From CAWIVH01 sp963839475 (GTDB lineage Bacteria; Acidobacteriota; UBA6911): 64,000 nt of DNA. Made by a program: the position numbers and the translations under genes. Position 1 is the first letter of the stretch. The number at the start of each line of letters is the position of its first letter. Of this stretch, positions 25,622-34,153 are shown piece after piece. The stretch covers positions 248,001 to 312,000 of the forward strand of contig CAWIVH010000015.1 of NCBI GenBank assembly GCA_963839475.1, read 5' to 3'. Below the pieces are notes generated by a model. That model had not been told where the DNA came from, searched no databases, and saw only the letters and a program-made list of their open reading frames with translations.

Positions 25622-27853
25622 CTAAATGGAGTCGATGATGGCGTTCAGCGTCGGGCTCGGCCTCATCGCGCGGGTCGTCTTTTGCAGATCGGGGTGATAA
25701 TAGCCGCCCATGTCGACGGGCCTGCCTTGAGCAGCCAGCAGCTCTTCGTTGATTTTGGATTCGTTTTCCGCCAGCTGCTTGGCAATTGGGGCGAAACGTG
25801 CCTGCAATTCCGCGTCTTTCATCTGCGCGGCGAGAGCCTCGGCCCAGTACATCGCCAGATAGAAGTGGCTGCCCCGGTTGTCGATCTGGCCGACCTTCCG
25901 CGCCGGGGATTTGTTGTTGTCCAGGAACTTGCCGATGGCCTGGTCCAGAGTCTCGGCGAGTAGCGCCACGCGCCCATTCCCGAACTGGCTGCCGATATGC
26001 TCGAACGATGCTGCCAGAGCCGAAAACTCTCCGAGCGAATCCCAGCGGAGATATCCCTCTTTTTGGAACTGCTGGACGTGCTTTGGAGCCGAGCCACCTG
26101 CGCCAGTCTCAAAAAGCCCGCCTCCCGCGAGCAGCGGAACGATCGAGAGCATCTTGGCTGACGTCCCGATTTCGAGAATCGGGAAAAGGTCGGTCAGGTA
26201 ATCACGCAGGACATTGCCGGTTACGGAAATTGTGTCGAGCCCTTTGCGGATCCGCTCCAGCGTGTATTTCATCGCCTCCACGGGGGCCAGTATCCGGATT
26301 TCGAGGCCGGATATATCGTGGTCTTTCAGATAGGATTCAACCTTGGCGATCACCTGAGCGTCGTGGGCGCGGTTCCTGTCGAGCCAGAAAACTGCCGGCG
26401 CTCCCGTGGCGCGCGCCCGGCGAACCGCCAGCTTCACCCAATCGCGAACGGCGATGTCCTTGGTCTGGCAGGAGCGGAAAATGTCGCCCGCGCTCACCGG
26501 TTGTTCCAGAAGTGTTTCGCCGGTGGTTTCATCGACCACCCGGATTGTCCCCTCCGCCGGGGCGATGAAGGTTTTGTCGTGGGATCCGTATTCTTCGGCC
26601 TTCTGGGCCATCAAACCCACATTGGGGACGCTGCCCATGGTTGCCGGGTTCAAGGCGCCGTGCTGCTGGCAATCCTCGATGATGGTTTTGTAGGTTGTGG
26701 CGTAGCACCGGTCCGGGATCATAGCCTTGGTGTCGTGGAGCTTTCCGTCCGGACCCCACATTTTTCCCGATTCGCGGACGACGACGGGCATCGAGGCGTC
26801 GATAATGATGTCGTTGGGCACGTGCAGGTTGGTAATCCCCTTGTCGGAATCAACCATGGCAAGCGCTGGGCTGGCTGCGTAAACCGCCTTGATGTCGGCT
26901 TCGACTTCTGCCCTCTTGTCTGCGTCCAGGACCTGCAACTTGGCGTAGAGGTCGCCCAGGCCGTTATTCGGATTCACCCCGAGCTGCTTGAAAGTCGCGG
27001 CATGCTTCTCAAAGACCGGCTTGAAGAACACACTCACGGCGTGCCCGAAAATCACGGGATCGGATACTTTCATCATCGTGCACTTTAAGTGCAGGGAGAG
27101 CAGCAGCCCCTTTTCCTTGGCGTCACGGATCTGCTCGTCGAAGAAGGAGCGGAGCGGTCCGATGTGCATCACGGAAGTGTCGATGATTTCGCCGGGCTGG
27201 AGCGCCACTTTTTTCTTGAGAACGGTGGCGGCGCCTGACGATGGGACGAACTCATAGCGCACTTCGCACGGCTGACCCATCGTCCGGGAGTTTTCGCTGC
27301 CGTAGAAATCCCCAGCGGTCATATGAGCGACGTGCGATTTGGAGTCGGAGGCCCATGCGCCCAGCTTATGGGGATGCTTTCGCGAAAACGCTTTGACCGA
27401 GAGGGGCGAGCGTCGGTCTGAGTTGCCTTCGCGCAGCACGGGATTGACCGCGCTGCCCAGAACCTTGGCGTATCTGGCCTGGATTGCCTTTTCTGTGTCG
27501 TCCTTCGGATTCTCGGGATAGTCGGGAACCTTATAGCCCTGCGACTGCAACTCTCGAATGGCTTCTCTGAGCTGGGGTATTGAAGCCGAGATGTTCGGCA
27601 GCTTGATGATGTTGGCTTCGGGCTTTTGGGCCAGTTCGCCGAGTTGCGCGAGATAGTCCGGGATGCGCTGCTCTTCCGTCAGATGATCGGGGAAATTGGC
27701 GATGATGCGGCCCGCGAGAGAGATGTCGCGGGTCTCCACAGAAACGCCGGTACCCTTCGTGAAGGCTTTAACCACCGGCAGGAACGAGAGTGTCGCAAGA
27801 GCGGGTGCTTCGTCAATCTGTGTCCAGATTATTGTCGATGTCCTGGTATCCAT
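25622..27853 (-). CDS. icd: NADP-dependent isocitrate dehydrogenase, monomeric type
   Basis: 743-residue protein with the length and sequence of the monomeric class of NADP isocitrate dehydrogenase, which converts isocitrate to 2-oxoglutarate and CO2 in the TCA cycle. It is recognised from the N-terminal IIWTQIDEAPALATLSFLP, the LREGNSDRRSPLSVKAFSRKHP substrate-binding block (about 128-152), and the C-terminal EALAAQMKDAELQARFAP and QGRPVDMGGYYHPD stretches. The ATG has AAGGAG six bases upstream. This is a single-copy housekeeping gene in many bacteria. Its neighbours (sulfatase downstream, intergenic hairpins upstream) say little about regulation. Confidence 0.95.
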   Translation of the reverse strand: MDTRTSTIIWTQIDEAPALATLSFLPVVKAFTKGTGVSVETRDISLAGRIIANFPDHLTEEQRIPDYLAQLGELAQKPEANIIKLPNISASIPQLREAIRELQSQGYKVPDYPENPKDDTEKAIQARYAKVLGSAVNPVLREGNSDRRSPLSVKAFSRKHPHKLGAWASDSKSHVAHMTAGDFYGSENSRTMGQPCEVRYEFVPSSGAATVLKKKVALQPGEIIDTSVMHIGPLRSFFDEQIRDAKEKGLLLSLHLKCTMMKVSDPVIFGHAVSVFFKPVFEKHAATFKQLGVNPNNGLGDLYAKLQVLDADKRAEVEADIKAVYAASPALAMVDSDKGITNLHVPNDIIIDASMPVVVRESGKMWGPDGKLHDTKAMIPDRCYATTYKTIIEDCQQHGALNPATMGSVPNVGLMAQKAEEYGSHDKTFIAPAEGTIRVVDETTGETLLEQPVSAGDIFRSCQTKDIAVRDWVKLAVRRARATGAPAVFWLDRNRAHDAQVIAKVESYLKDHDISGLEIRILAPVEAMKYTLERIRKGLDTISVTGNVLRDYLTDLFPILEIGTSAKMLSIVPLLAGGGLFETGAGGSAPKHVQQFQKEGYLRWDSLGEFSALAASFEHIGSQFGNGRVALLAETLDQAIGKFLDNNKSPARKVGQIDNRGSHFYLAMYWAEALAAQMKDAELQARFAPIAKQLAENESKINEELLAAQGRPVDMGGYYHPDLQKTTRAMRPSPTLNAIIDSI

Positions 27854-28101
27854 AATTTCTCCTTTGCACCCCGGGAGCGACAGTTCGCGAAGGGGTTATT
27901 TGATGGCGGGCGCGGCCTGGCTTAGATGCATGGCCTCCCTGTTTTGCGGGGAAGCGGCAAAGTGCAGATCGCGCAATCCAAAAGTGCAAGTATACGGATC
28001 TTTGGATTCAACTTCCACCGCCCGTGCAGGATGATTGGATGAAAGTGCCTGAGGTGATCGAAGGTGGAGCTTCGCGCCCACCGGGCATTCTCCTTCCTAT
28101 T

Positions 28102-28130
28102 CATGTGTCCGGGATTTATCCCGGACACGG
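28102..28130. terminator. Perfect hairpin, member of the CATG/CCGG dispersed repeat family
   Basis: GTGTCCGGGAT (28105-28115) is followed after two bases by its exact complement ATCCCGGACAC (28118-28128), giving an 11-base perfect stem. It lies in the gap 27854-28217 between the isocitrate dehydrogenase start and the truncated receptor, both on the minus strand. It could terminate transcription coming from the receptor fragment. It is also a copy of the dispersed element seen at 20891 and 29796. Confidence 0.55.
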
Positions 28131-28167
28131 TTCTCTTTTGGGACCCATCCCATTGCGGCAAAGACCG

Positions 28168-28205
28168 CGAAGACCCAAAGATCTTATAAATCTTTGCGGT
28201 CTTCG
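28168..28205. terminator. Hairpin of the 'CTTTGCGGTCTTCG' repeat family
   Basis: CGAAGACC then AAAGAT pair with ATCTTT then GGTCTTCG around a CTTATAA loop, with a small bulge, giving a 14-pair stem. It is one of several degenerate copies in this window (also near 33138, 40706 and 55562). It may stop transcription in either direction. Apart from this hairpin and that at 28102, the 27854-28217 gap shows nothing gene-like. Confidence 0.5.
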
Positions 28206-28217
28206 AGCCTTAGCGGT

Positions 28218-29170
28218 TCAATCTCGCGAGCGTTCCAAGTTTCCAGAGGCACGGTGTGCGATTTTACGATGAGGGGGAGGTGAGGAGGGCGCGGGGGGGG
28301 GGCTTATCGATTTATTGTAGACCGTCGCAAGTCCGAGGAGCGCGGCGGCATATTGATTGATCGAACGGGAAGTCCCGCCTTTGATCATCGTTGCATTCCC
28401 GCCGAAGGTGATGGCACCGCGCGGATTCGCCGTCTCGGGCTGCCAATGGTTCAACTCGTGCTTGATCGCGTCGTAGATGGTCGAGAACGCGGCATACTTG
28501 CTGAAGTCGCCGGTGCGGATATCCGCGGTCGGCACCGAGTATCGCGCGGTGTTGCCGGTTCTCTGGCTTGTCCGTTCATAGCTGCCGAAATAGAACAGCT
28601 TGTTTTTAATGATCGGTCCGCCCAGTGTGCCTCCTATGATGTTGTTGATGCTGAGCGGCTTCTTGTTGTACCAGAAGTAAGGGCGAGCTTTCAGGGCGTT
28701 ATCGTCGTGGTACCTGAATGCCACGCCGTGGATATCGTTCGTGCCCGATTTGGTGGTCACCGTGACGGCAGCGCCGCCTGTCATCCCCTGATCCGCGTCG
28801 AAGGAGGTGGTCGCGACGTTGACCGCATCGACGGATTCGATGGGAGGGTTGTAGAGGGTGTGGTGCGGCAGCCAGATATATACGTTTGCTGCGCCGTCCA
28901 CGCGCGTGTTGTTGCTGTTGCGGTTCGTGCCGTTGATATTGGTGGTGAGCGAACGGCCCGGGGAGTCCACCTGCGCATTCTGGAAAGCCGTCGGGGTTGC
29001 GCCCGGCACCAGGATGAGCATGGTCTGGTAATTGCGATAGGCTCCGATAGGCAGGTTCGTGACTGCCGTGGTGGCAAATTCCGTGTGAGTGTCAGCTTTG
29101 TCGGTCTGCAGCAGCGCGGACGCCGCTTCCACCGTAACCATTTCCGTCGTGCCGCTATGGAGGATTTCAT
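28218..29170 (-). pseudogene. Fragment of an Oar-like TonB-dependent receptor
   Basis: About 310 residues matching only the plug and first barrel part of the ~1000-residue acidobacterial Oar-like receptors: ASALLQTDKADTHTEFATTA, NLPIGAYRNYQTMLILVPGA, GAAVTVTTKSGTNDIHG, GGTLGGPIIKNKLFYFGSYE and YSVPTADIRTGDFS. The N-terminal carboxypeptidase-regulatory domain and signal peptide are missing; just upstream (29170-29263) the other frame codes an unrelated-looking stretch. The C-terminal barrel is replaced by a proline-rich, non-homologous tail. It is therefore a truncated remnant. Compare the nearly complete receptor at 47658-50955. Exact ends of the remnant are approximate. Confidence 0.75.
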
Positions 29171-29265
29171 CGGTCCCGGATTGCCGTCAGGCACGAGAAA
29201 AACGACACCAAACTCATCGGCAGCGTACTGAGCTTTTGGGGTGGATTCGATGCCTGCGACCAAGC

Positions 29266-29757
29266 CTATTTTTGAAAGAAATAGATGCAGCCGTCGTTCT
29301 TGCCGTCGTTGACCATCCCGGTGAAATACTCGTCCATGAAAACCTTGAAGGTCGAAGGGTTCACATATTGGGCTGTGATCTTGCAGGTATTGTCCGAATT
29401 TACCCGCACCTTCACATAGTTGTAGGCAAAGCCTTCACCCTTCGGATTCTGGATCAGCTTGGCGGTGGAAAGAACCACGAAAGCCAGGGGGTTGCGCACC
29501 GTGTTAGAGGCGAAATGCTCGTAGGCGTCGACGGTCATGCCGCCGACAGCGTCCGGCGATTTTTCCTGCTCCGCTCCGTCGACGAAGAGCTTGCATTTGC
29601 CGTAGTGCATTACCACCCGAACGGATTCTCCGCCGTTCAGCGAGGTCATCAGCGCGTCAAAGCTCGGCAGTTGTTTTGTCTGGGACAGGGCGCATGGGGC
29701 GGCCATGCAGATGCAGAGGGCGAATAAAGCCTGAACGATCTGCCTGATTACCAGCAT
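29266..29757 (-). CDS. VirK-family secreted protein
   Basis: 163-residue protein with a signal peptide (ALFALCICMAAPCALSQ) and a mature domain that looks like the VirK family (PF06903). Recognisable are LPSFDALMTSLNGGESVRVV, the MHYGKCKLF stretch, the GGMTVDAYEHFA block, and a C-terminal YVNPSTFKVFMDEYF. Three Cys lie in the mature part and may form a disulfide. VirK was named from an Agrobacterium vir-regulated gene, but its function is not known. AAGGAA precedes the ATG. It stands alone between the receptor remnant and the ABC transporter genes on the same strand. Confidence 0.7.
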   Translation of the reverse strand: MLVIRQIVQALFALCICMAAPCALSQTKQLPSFDALMTSLNGGESVRVVMHYGKCKLFVDGAEQEKSPDAVGGMTVDAYEHFASNTVRNPLAFVVLSTAKLIQNPKGEGFAYNYVKVRVNSDNTCKITAQYVNPSTFKVFMDEYFTGMVNDGKNDGCIYFFQK

Positions 29758-29795
29758 TTTTTCCTTTGTAGAGCAGAATTTCCTGACTCCCCGCT

Positions 29796-29823
29796 CATGC
29801 GGGCCCGAGATTCATCCCGGACC
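29796..29823. repeat. Copy of the CATG/CCGG dispersed palindrome
   Basis: CATGCGGGCCCGAGATTC followed by ATCCCGGACC lies just after the stop of the ABC permease gene (which ends at 29837 on the minus strand) and before the VirK-like gene. It aligns with the hairpin at 28102 in its CCGNGATT-ATCCCGGAC core. It could serve as a terminator for the exporter operon. Confidence 0.45.
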
Positions 29824-29836
29824 GCTCCGCACGCTC

Positions 29837-31240
29837 TTAAGACATCCGGATCCATCGGATCAGGGTTCCGAAAGTAGGAGGCTTCCCGAACATCAGCAGG
29901 CCGATCTTGAAAACCTTGGAAGCAGCCCAAACGGTTGCCGCAGCTCCCGCCCCGCAAATGAGGATGGTCAAGCCGATTTGCCACGCCGGCGGCGGCGAAT
30001 TGGAGGCCATCCGCAGCAGCATGACAAAGGTCCCGATACCGGGAACGAAGCTCAGTACCACCGACATGACCGAATTCGGATCCCGGCTGATCGGCATCCA
30101 GAGCATCCAGGGAATCATCAAGATCAGCATGACAGGCGTCATCAGCGCCTGGGCTTCCCGTATTTCATTGACAGCGGCGCCTATCGCGGCCATGAACGCG
30201 GCGAACGTGAAATAGGCGATCACAAAGAAGATGAACAGGAATACCAGGAGCATCGGATCCAGCAGCCCGGCCATCGCGAAAGAGATCAGGGCCACGATAC
30301 CGAGCCCGGAATACAGCACAAGCACCAGAAAGCCGATCGCCATTTGACCAAGGATTTTGCCGGTCAACAGTTCGAACGGAGAAACCGCGGAAAGCAGCAC
30401 CTCCACCACCCGATTGGATTTTTCCTCGACGGTCGTCATGAGCAGGGACTGGCTGCTGGTCAACGAGGAAATTAGAAGCAGAACCATGAACGCCGCGGGA
30501 AGCAACAGGTTGAAGGCTTCGTTTGTGGTGCCTTCACCATCGGCGGTGACGGTCCGCGACTTGGGCTGCTTCACGGATGTCAACGCTTCGATTTCGCTTT
30601 TGTTCATCCCGGCACTGCGAATGCGCGCAGCGACAATCGCCTCGCGCAGGCCGTCGTGAATGTCGTCTTCCAGGCGGTCATCGACCTTGCTGCGGACGAA
30701 AAGGTCGTAGCTCTCGAACTTTTCCTTCCCCTGGGCGCGCTGCACGGCGTCAGGCTGGAGGACTACGAGAGCCAGACGCCTGGGTGCGGTTTTTTCGCCG
30801 GCGACCGCCGGGGTCTTGAGCGGGGCCTTGGCGGTCTCCAGGTTGGTTCCCGGATCCAGAGGCACAACCGTAAGCTGCGGAGCCTCGCCGAAGGCTTGCT
30901 CCAACTGCTGCTGCATCGCGGCTTGCCCTTCGGGCGATGCGGCGATCAACGATTTCACCGCTTTCGGGGCCGCTTCCGCGGTCTCGCGCTTGCGCCTTTC
31001 CAGGCGCTTCACAAATTGCTCGGGCCGGAGGTAGTTCTGCAATCCCTCGACGACCTGGCCGGTAGGATCCATGATCGCAATTTCGCCCACAACCTTGGGC
31101 GGCGTGCGATTGATCATCTTGGGGAAAACAACCACAAGCAGGCAGATGGCGAGCGGAGTGACGAGGATGCCCAGGATGAACGCCTTGGTGGTCACAGTAG
31201 CCAGGAACTCTCTTTTCGCGATGCACAGGATCTGTTTCAT
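29837..31240 (-). CDS. ABC-2 type exporter permease (NatB-like)
   Basis: 467-residue membrane subunit of an ABC exporter. The typical start MKQILCIAKREFLATVTTKA is followed by a first helix (ILGILVTPLAICLLVV), a ~190-residue extracytoplasmic domain, then five or six C-terminal helices beginning LLLPAAFMVLLLISSLTSSQ. The EEKSNRVVEVLLSAVSPFELLTGKI block is diagnostic of NatB/YhaP-like permeases. Relatives export Na+ or small molecules, but the substrate here is unknown. It overlaps the ATPase gene by four bases (ATGA), so the two are translated together. Confidence 0.88.
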   Translation of the reverse strand: MKQILCIAKREFLATVTTKAFILGILVTPLAICLLVVVFPKMINRTPPKVVGEIAIMDPTGQVVEGLQNYLRPEQFVKRLERRKRETAEAAPKAVKSLIAASPEGQAAMQQQLEQAFGEAPQLTVVPLDPGTNLETAKAPLKTPAVAGEKTAPRRLALVVLQPDAVQRAQGKEKFESYDLFVRSKVDDRLEDDIHDGLREAIVAARIRSAGMNKSEIEALTSVKQPKSRTVTADGEGTTNEAFNLLLPAAFMVLLLISSLTSSQSLLMTTVEEKSNRVVEVLLSAVSPFELLTGKILGQMAIGFLVLVLYSGLGIVALISFAMAGLLDPMLLVFLFIFFVIAYFTFAAFMAAIGAAVNEIREAQALMTPVMLILMIPWMLWMPISRDPNSVMSVVLSFVPGIGTFVMLLRMASNSPPPAWQIGLTILICGAGAAATVWAASKVFKIGLLMFGKPPTFGTLIRWIRMS

Positions 31241-32223
31241 CGCCGCACCTCCATCGGCCGGCCGCCTTCCCGGAGTGAAGCTCGTAATTGCGTGCGCTCT
31301 TCTCCGGCAACGGGGGCCGTTCCATCCACGATCGCGATGAATACGTCTTCAAGAGTCGGACGCCGGAGCTCAATGCGCGAAGGAGCCACGGCTGCCGCAA
31401 TGGCACGAATGACCGCAGCAGGGCCCGCCCCTTCTTCCAGCGCGACTTCCCATGCGGAACCGTCGCGCCTCAAGGATTGGACGCCTGTCAATTTTTCCAG
31501 GCAACTCACGTCCGCCGACGGATCCATCGGTTCGAACAGTATGCTCCGGGGATCGAAGCGCGCCCGGATACCTGCGATCGTCTCATCCAGAACCTTTTCG
31601 CCTTTGTGGATCATAACGACGTGGTCGCATAACTGCTCGGCATGAACCATGATGTGGGTAGAAAAAAGAATGGTCGCTCCCCGCTGGTTTTCTTCGACCA
31701 CCAGGTCGCGCAGGAGCCTCTGGTTGATGGGATCGAGACCGCTAAAGGGCTCATCCAGGATCAGGAGGTCAGGCTGGTGGATGATAGAGGCGACAAACTG
31801 CGCTTTCTGTTGCATCCCTTTGGATAGTTCTTCGCACCGTTTCATTTCGACGGCCCCGAGCTCCACGCGTTCCAGCAGCCGCCGGATACGCTTCTTCAAG
31901 TCCGGCCCGTCCGCACCTTTCAACCTGGCCAGGAAGGCGAGAAACTCCCCAACCCTCATTTTCTTGTACAGGCCACGCTCTTCCGGAAGGTAACCGATGC
32001 GGCTCTTGGCCTTGAGTGCCGAACTTTCGCCAAGAATGCTCATTTCGCCGCTGTCCGCGAACAGGATGGACAGGATCATCCGGATCGTGGTTGTTTTTCC
32101 GGCGCCGTTCGGCCCGATGACTCCGTACAGGGCCCCTTCGGGGACCACGAGATCGAGATTGCGGACGGCGACCGTTTCGCCAAAGGTTTTGGTCAGGTGC
32201 TTAAGAACAATCGCATCAGCCAT
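31237..32223 (-). CDS. ABC exporter ATPase (NatA-like)
   Basis: 328-residue ATP-binding subunit paired with the permease at 29837. It has Walker A GPNGAGKTT, a Q-loop region GYLPEERGLYKKM, an ABC signature ELSKGMQQK, Walker B LLILDEPF with the D-loop SGLDP, and the H-loop His in FSTHIMVHAE. The C-terminal ~80 residues are the extra domain usual in drug/Na+ exporter ATPases. The ATG at 32223 (MADAIVLKHLTKTFG) with GGAG upstream is preferred over 32292, which would add an uncharacteristic N-terminal tail. It reads away from the hemolysin III gene. Confidence 0.9.
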   Translation of the reverse strand: MADAIVLKHLTKTFGETVAVRNLDLVVPEGALYGVIGPNGAGKTTTIRMILSILFADSGEMSILGESSALKAKSRIGYLPEERGLYKKMRVGEFLAFLARLKGADGPDLKKRIRRLLERVELGAVEMKRCEELSKGMQQKAQFVASIIHQPDLLILDEPFSGLDPINQRLLRDLVVEENQRGATILFSTHIMVHAEQLCDHVVMIHKGEKVLDETIAGIRARFDPRSILFEPMDPSADVSCLEKLTGVQSLRRDGSAWEVALEEGAGPAAVIRAIAAAVAPSRIELRRPTLEDVFIAIVDGTAPVAGEERTQLRASLREGGRPMEVRR

Positions 32224-32488
32224 GCGGGGCTCCAAGTCGGTACTGCCAGCATCATTCACCGGGTGAATTGTCGCGGATAAACGCCGGGGCATACCCGTAG
32301 GTTAGAGTACGCTAGCCACCAGCGGAAGGACTGTCAAGGTTTTTCCGGCGGACCGAGCGGGTCTCCGGCGGGACCATGCGTATGCTATCCTTTTTGAATG
32401 TATCTCAAACCTGCTTCGAGCCTGTCGGATTATCGGTTCTGACCTATATATCGGAACGGAGAAAGGGAATCATCAGGTCGACGAACTT

Positions 32489-33118
32489 ATGCGCGAGCAG
32501 AGTGCCGGAGAAGAAATCGCAAACAGTCTGAGCCACGGTATTGGGTTTCTCGCTGCACTTTTCGCGATGCCTTCACTGCTTTCGGTTGCCGCCAGGCGCG
32601 GGGGGACGGCAGCCCTTGTCGGGGCCGGTGTATTTGCATTTACGGTGGTTTTGCTTTACTTAACCTCCACTCTTTATCACGCTCTCCGGAATGGCGCGGC
32701 AAAGCGTTTTTTCCGGCTGCTCGATCATGGGGCGATTTTCCTGCTGATTGCCGGCACCTACACGCCGATAACCCTGGGAGTGCTTCGCGGCGTGTGGGGG
32801 TGGACTCTTCTGGTCCTGATTTGGAGTTTCGCCATTTTGGGCATCCTGCTCAAGGCAATTCGCGGAGTCCGCCATCCCAGGCTATCCATGACGCTTTATA
32901 TCGGAATGGGTTGGCTGGCGATCATTGCGATCCGACCACTCTGGCTGCACATGCCCGGTCCTGGGTTGATGTGGCTGGCAGCCGGGGGGGTGGCCTATAC
33001 CGGCGGCACTGCCTTTTACGGGATGGACCGGGTGCGTTACGCGCACTTTGCATGGCACCTTTGTGTCCTCGCCGGAACCGCCTGTCATTTCGTTGCGGTC
33101 ATGAACTACGCCAACTGA
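32489..33118 (+). CDS. Hemolysin III family (PAQR-like) membrane protein
   Basis: 209-residue seven-helix membrane protein of the HlyIII/YqfA group. The N-terminal EEIANSLSHGIGFLAAL and the LYLTSTLYHAL motif (conserved Ser and His) are followed by FRLLDHGAIFLLIAGTYTPI, and the C-terminal FAWHLCVLAGTACHF supplies the paired His residues. In PAQR proteins these His and Asp residues bind a zinc ion in the membrane and may have ceramidase-like activity; bacterial members are otherwise uncharacterised. The length is normal for the family. A 265-base divergent region separates it from the ABC exporter genes. Confidence 0.88.
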   Translation: MREQSAGEEIANSLSHGIGFLAALFAMPSLLSVAARRGGTAALVGAGVFAFTVVLLYLTSTLYHALRNGAAKRFFRLLDHGAIFLLIAGTYTPITLGVLRGVWGWTLLVLIWSFAILGILLKAIRGVRHPRLSMTLYIGMGWLAIIAIRPLWLHMPGPGLMWLAAGGVAYTGGTAFYGMDRVRYAHFAWHLCVLAGTACHFVAVMNYAN

Positions 33119-33182
33119 CCGGCCGAAAAACTCTTTCCAGACCACGAAGATCTCCAAAGCCTCCAAGGGTCTTAAACACTCT

Positions 33183-33398
33183 TTGCCGTGCTCCTTCCTG
33201 AAGATGATGACCCTCCCGCAAGTAGTCCGTTCCCTTATCTATATAATGGCATTCCCGATCCTTAATTGGACGATGCTGCGCGCGACGCTGCTCACGGTTC
33301 CTCACGATCTGACTCCGGTATGGCTCGCCATCGATCCCAACTTCCGACCCCTCCAAGGATATCCGCGATTTGAGAAACTGGTTCTCTCGAAAGGGTGA
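33183..33398 (+). pseudogene. Short remnant resembling the C-terminus of a TPR/kinase protein
   Basis: The frame ends with a stretch encoding PVWLAIDPNFRPLQGYPRF (about 33316-33375), very like the last residues of acidobacterial TPR-containing kinases and winged-helix proteins, which end in a WLKIDPxFDPLRxDPRF pattern. Nothing upstream in frame continues the homology, and no ribosome-binding site is present. I read it as the leftover 3' end of a deleted gene. The remainder of the gap 33119-33521 holds a degenerate copy of the CTTTGCGGTCTTCG repeat (33138-33194) and nothing else I recognise. Confidence 0.35.
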
Positions 33399-33521
33399 TG
33401 CCGGAACGCCATCAGCAATCCCGCAGCGTTGCCTCCATTTCCAGAATTTCTGATTTGGTGTAATCTAATAATCTATTGACAATCGCTGCGAAAAAACTGC
33501 TTTCAATCCCAGGAGGTTGTG

Positions 33522-34037
33522 ATGCGTACAAATGTGGGTCGTTTCCTTGCTGCCGCATTGCTGTTCGCTGCCGTTGGTTTTTTCATCATGCCATCAGCCT
33601 ATGCTCAGGGTGTCTGGCCTCCGCCGGAATTCAAGATCTATGATATGACCGGCTCGTGGGTGGTTCAGGTCAGCGGCCCGGTATTCCTGCCGGCACCTTT
33701 CGATTCCTTCAACGGGCCCTTCGTGCGAACGGGGCGATTGCTGTTCACCCCTGACGGGAAGATTGAGATTAAGGCACTCGGCAACTATAACGGATTTGTC
33801 GAAAAGGAATCTTACACGGGCACATTTTCCGTGGGGGCAGATGGCAGTGTAGCTGTTCTCCTCAAAAACCTGCCTTTGCCCTCGCTCCCACCGGGCACTC
33901 CCAACGTCATTACTTTTGAGGGGTTTATTTGCGAATCGGGGCAGAAAGTCAAGCTCATGATGAGCAAAGTCGAGATCGGCGGCCAGCCGCTTCCCAATAT
34001 CGGGACCGTGATATTCGGGGAACTCATCCGACAGTAA
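33522..34037 (+). CDS. Small secreted protein of unknown function
   Basis: 171-residue exported protein. The signal peptide (FLAAALLFAAVGFFIMPSAYA) is followed by a ~145-residue domain of alternating beta-like segments: YDMTGSWVVQVSGP, GRLLFTPDGKIEIKA, YTGTFSVGADGSVAV and VKLMMSKVEIGG. The pattern suggests a small lipocalin-like or beta-sandwich fold, but no family is assigned. AGGAGG five bases before ATG 33522 makes this start better than the overlapping GTG at 33519. A terminator-like hairpin follows at 34084. It seems to be a single-gene unit. Confidence 0.72.
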   Translation: MRTNVGRFLAAALLFAAVGFFIMPSAYAQGVWPPPEFKIYDMTGSWVVQVSGPVFLPAPFDSFNGPFVRTGRLLFTPDGKIEIKALGNYNGFVEKESYTGTFSVGADGSVAVLLKNLPLPSLPPGTPNVITFEGFICESGQKVKLMMSKVEIGGQPLPNIGTVIFGELIRQ

Positions 34038-34083
34038 GGGATGCTTTCCCTCCAGGTGGGTGCAAAGCATCGCAAATGGAATG

Positions 34084-34111
34084 AGCCGGCGGTTTATCAT
34101 CGCCGGCTTTC
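34084..34111 (+). terminator. Rho-independent-like terminator
   Basis: AGCCGGCG (34084-34091) and CGCCGGCT (34101-34108) form a perfect 8-base stem with a 9-base loop, followed by a short T run. It lies 47 bases after the secreted protein gene. The opposite strand would serve only weakly for the convergent Gfo/Idh/MocA gene. Confidence 0.55.
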
Positions 34112-34153
34112 CATCCCGGTCGCGTTTTGTGTGCAGATCTGAAGGCAGCGCTT

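Noticed and set aside
33476..33510. TTGACA-like -35 box before the secreted protein gene
   Set aside because: No convincing -10 element at the expected spacing, so a sigma70-type promoter is not called.
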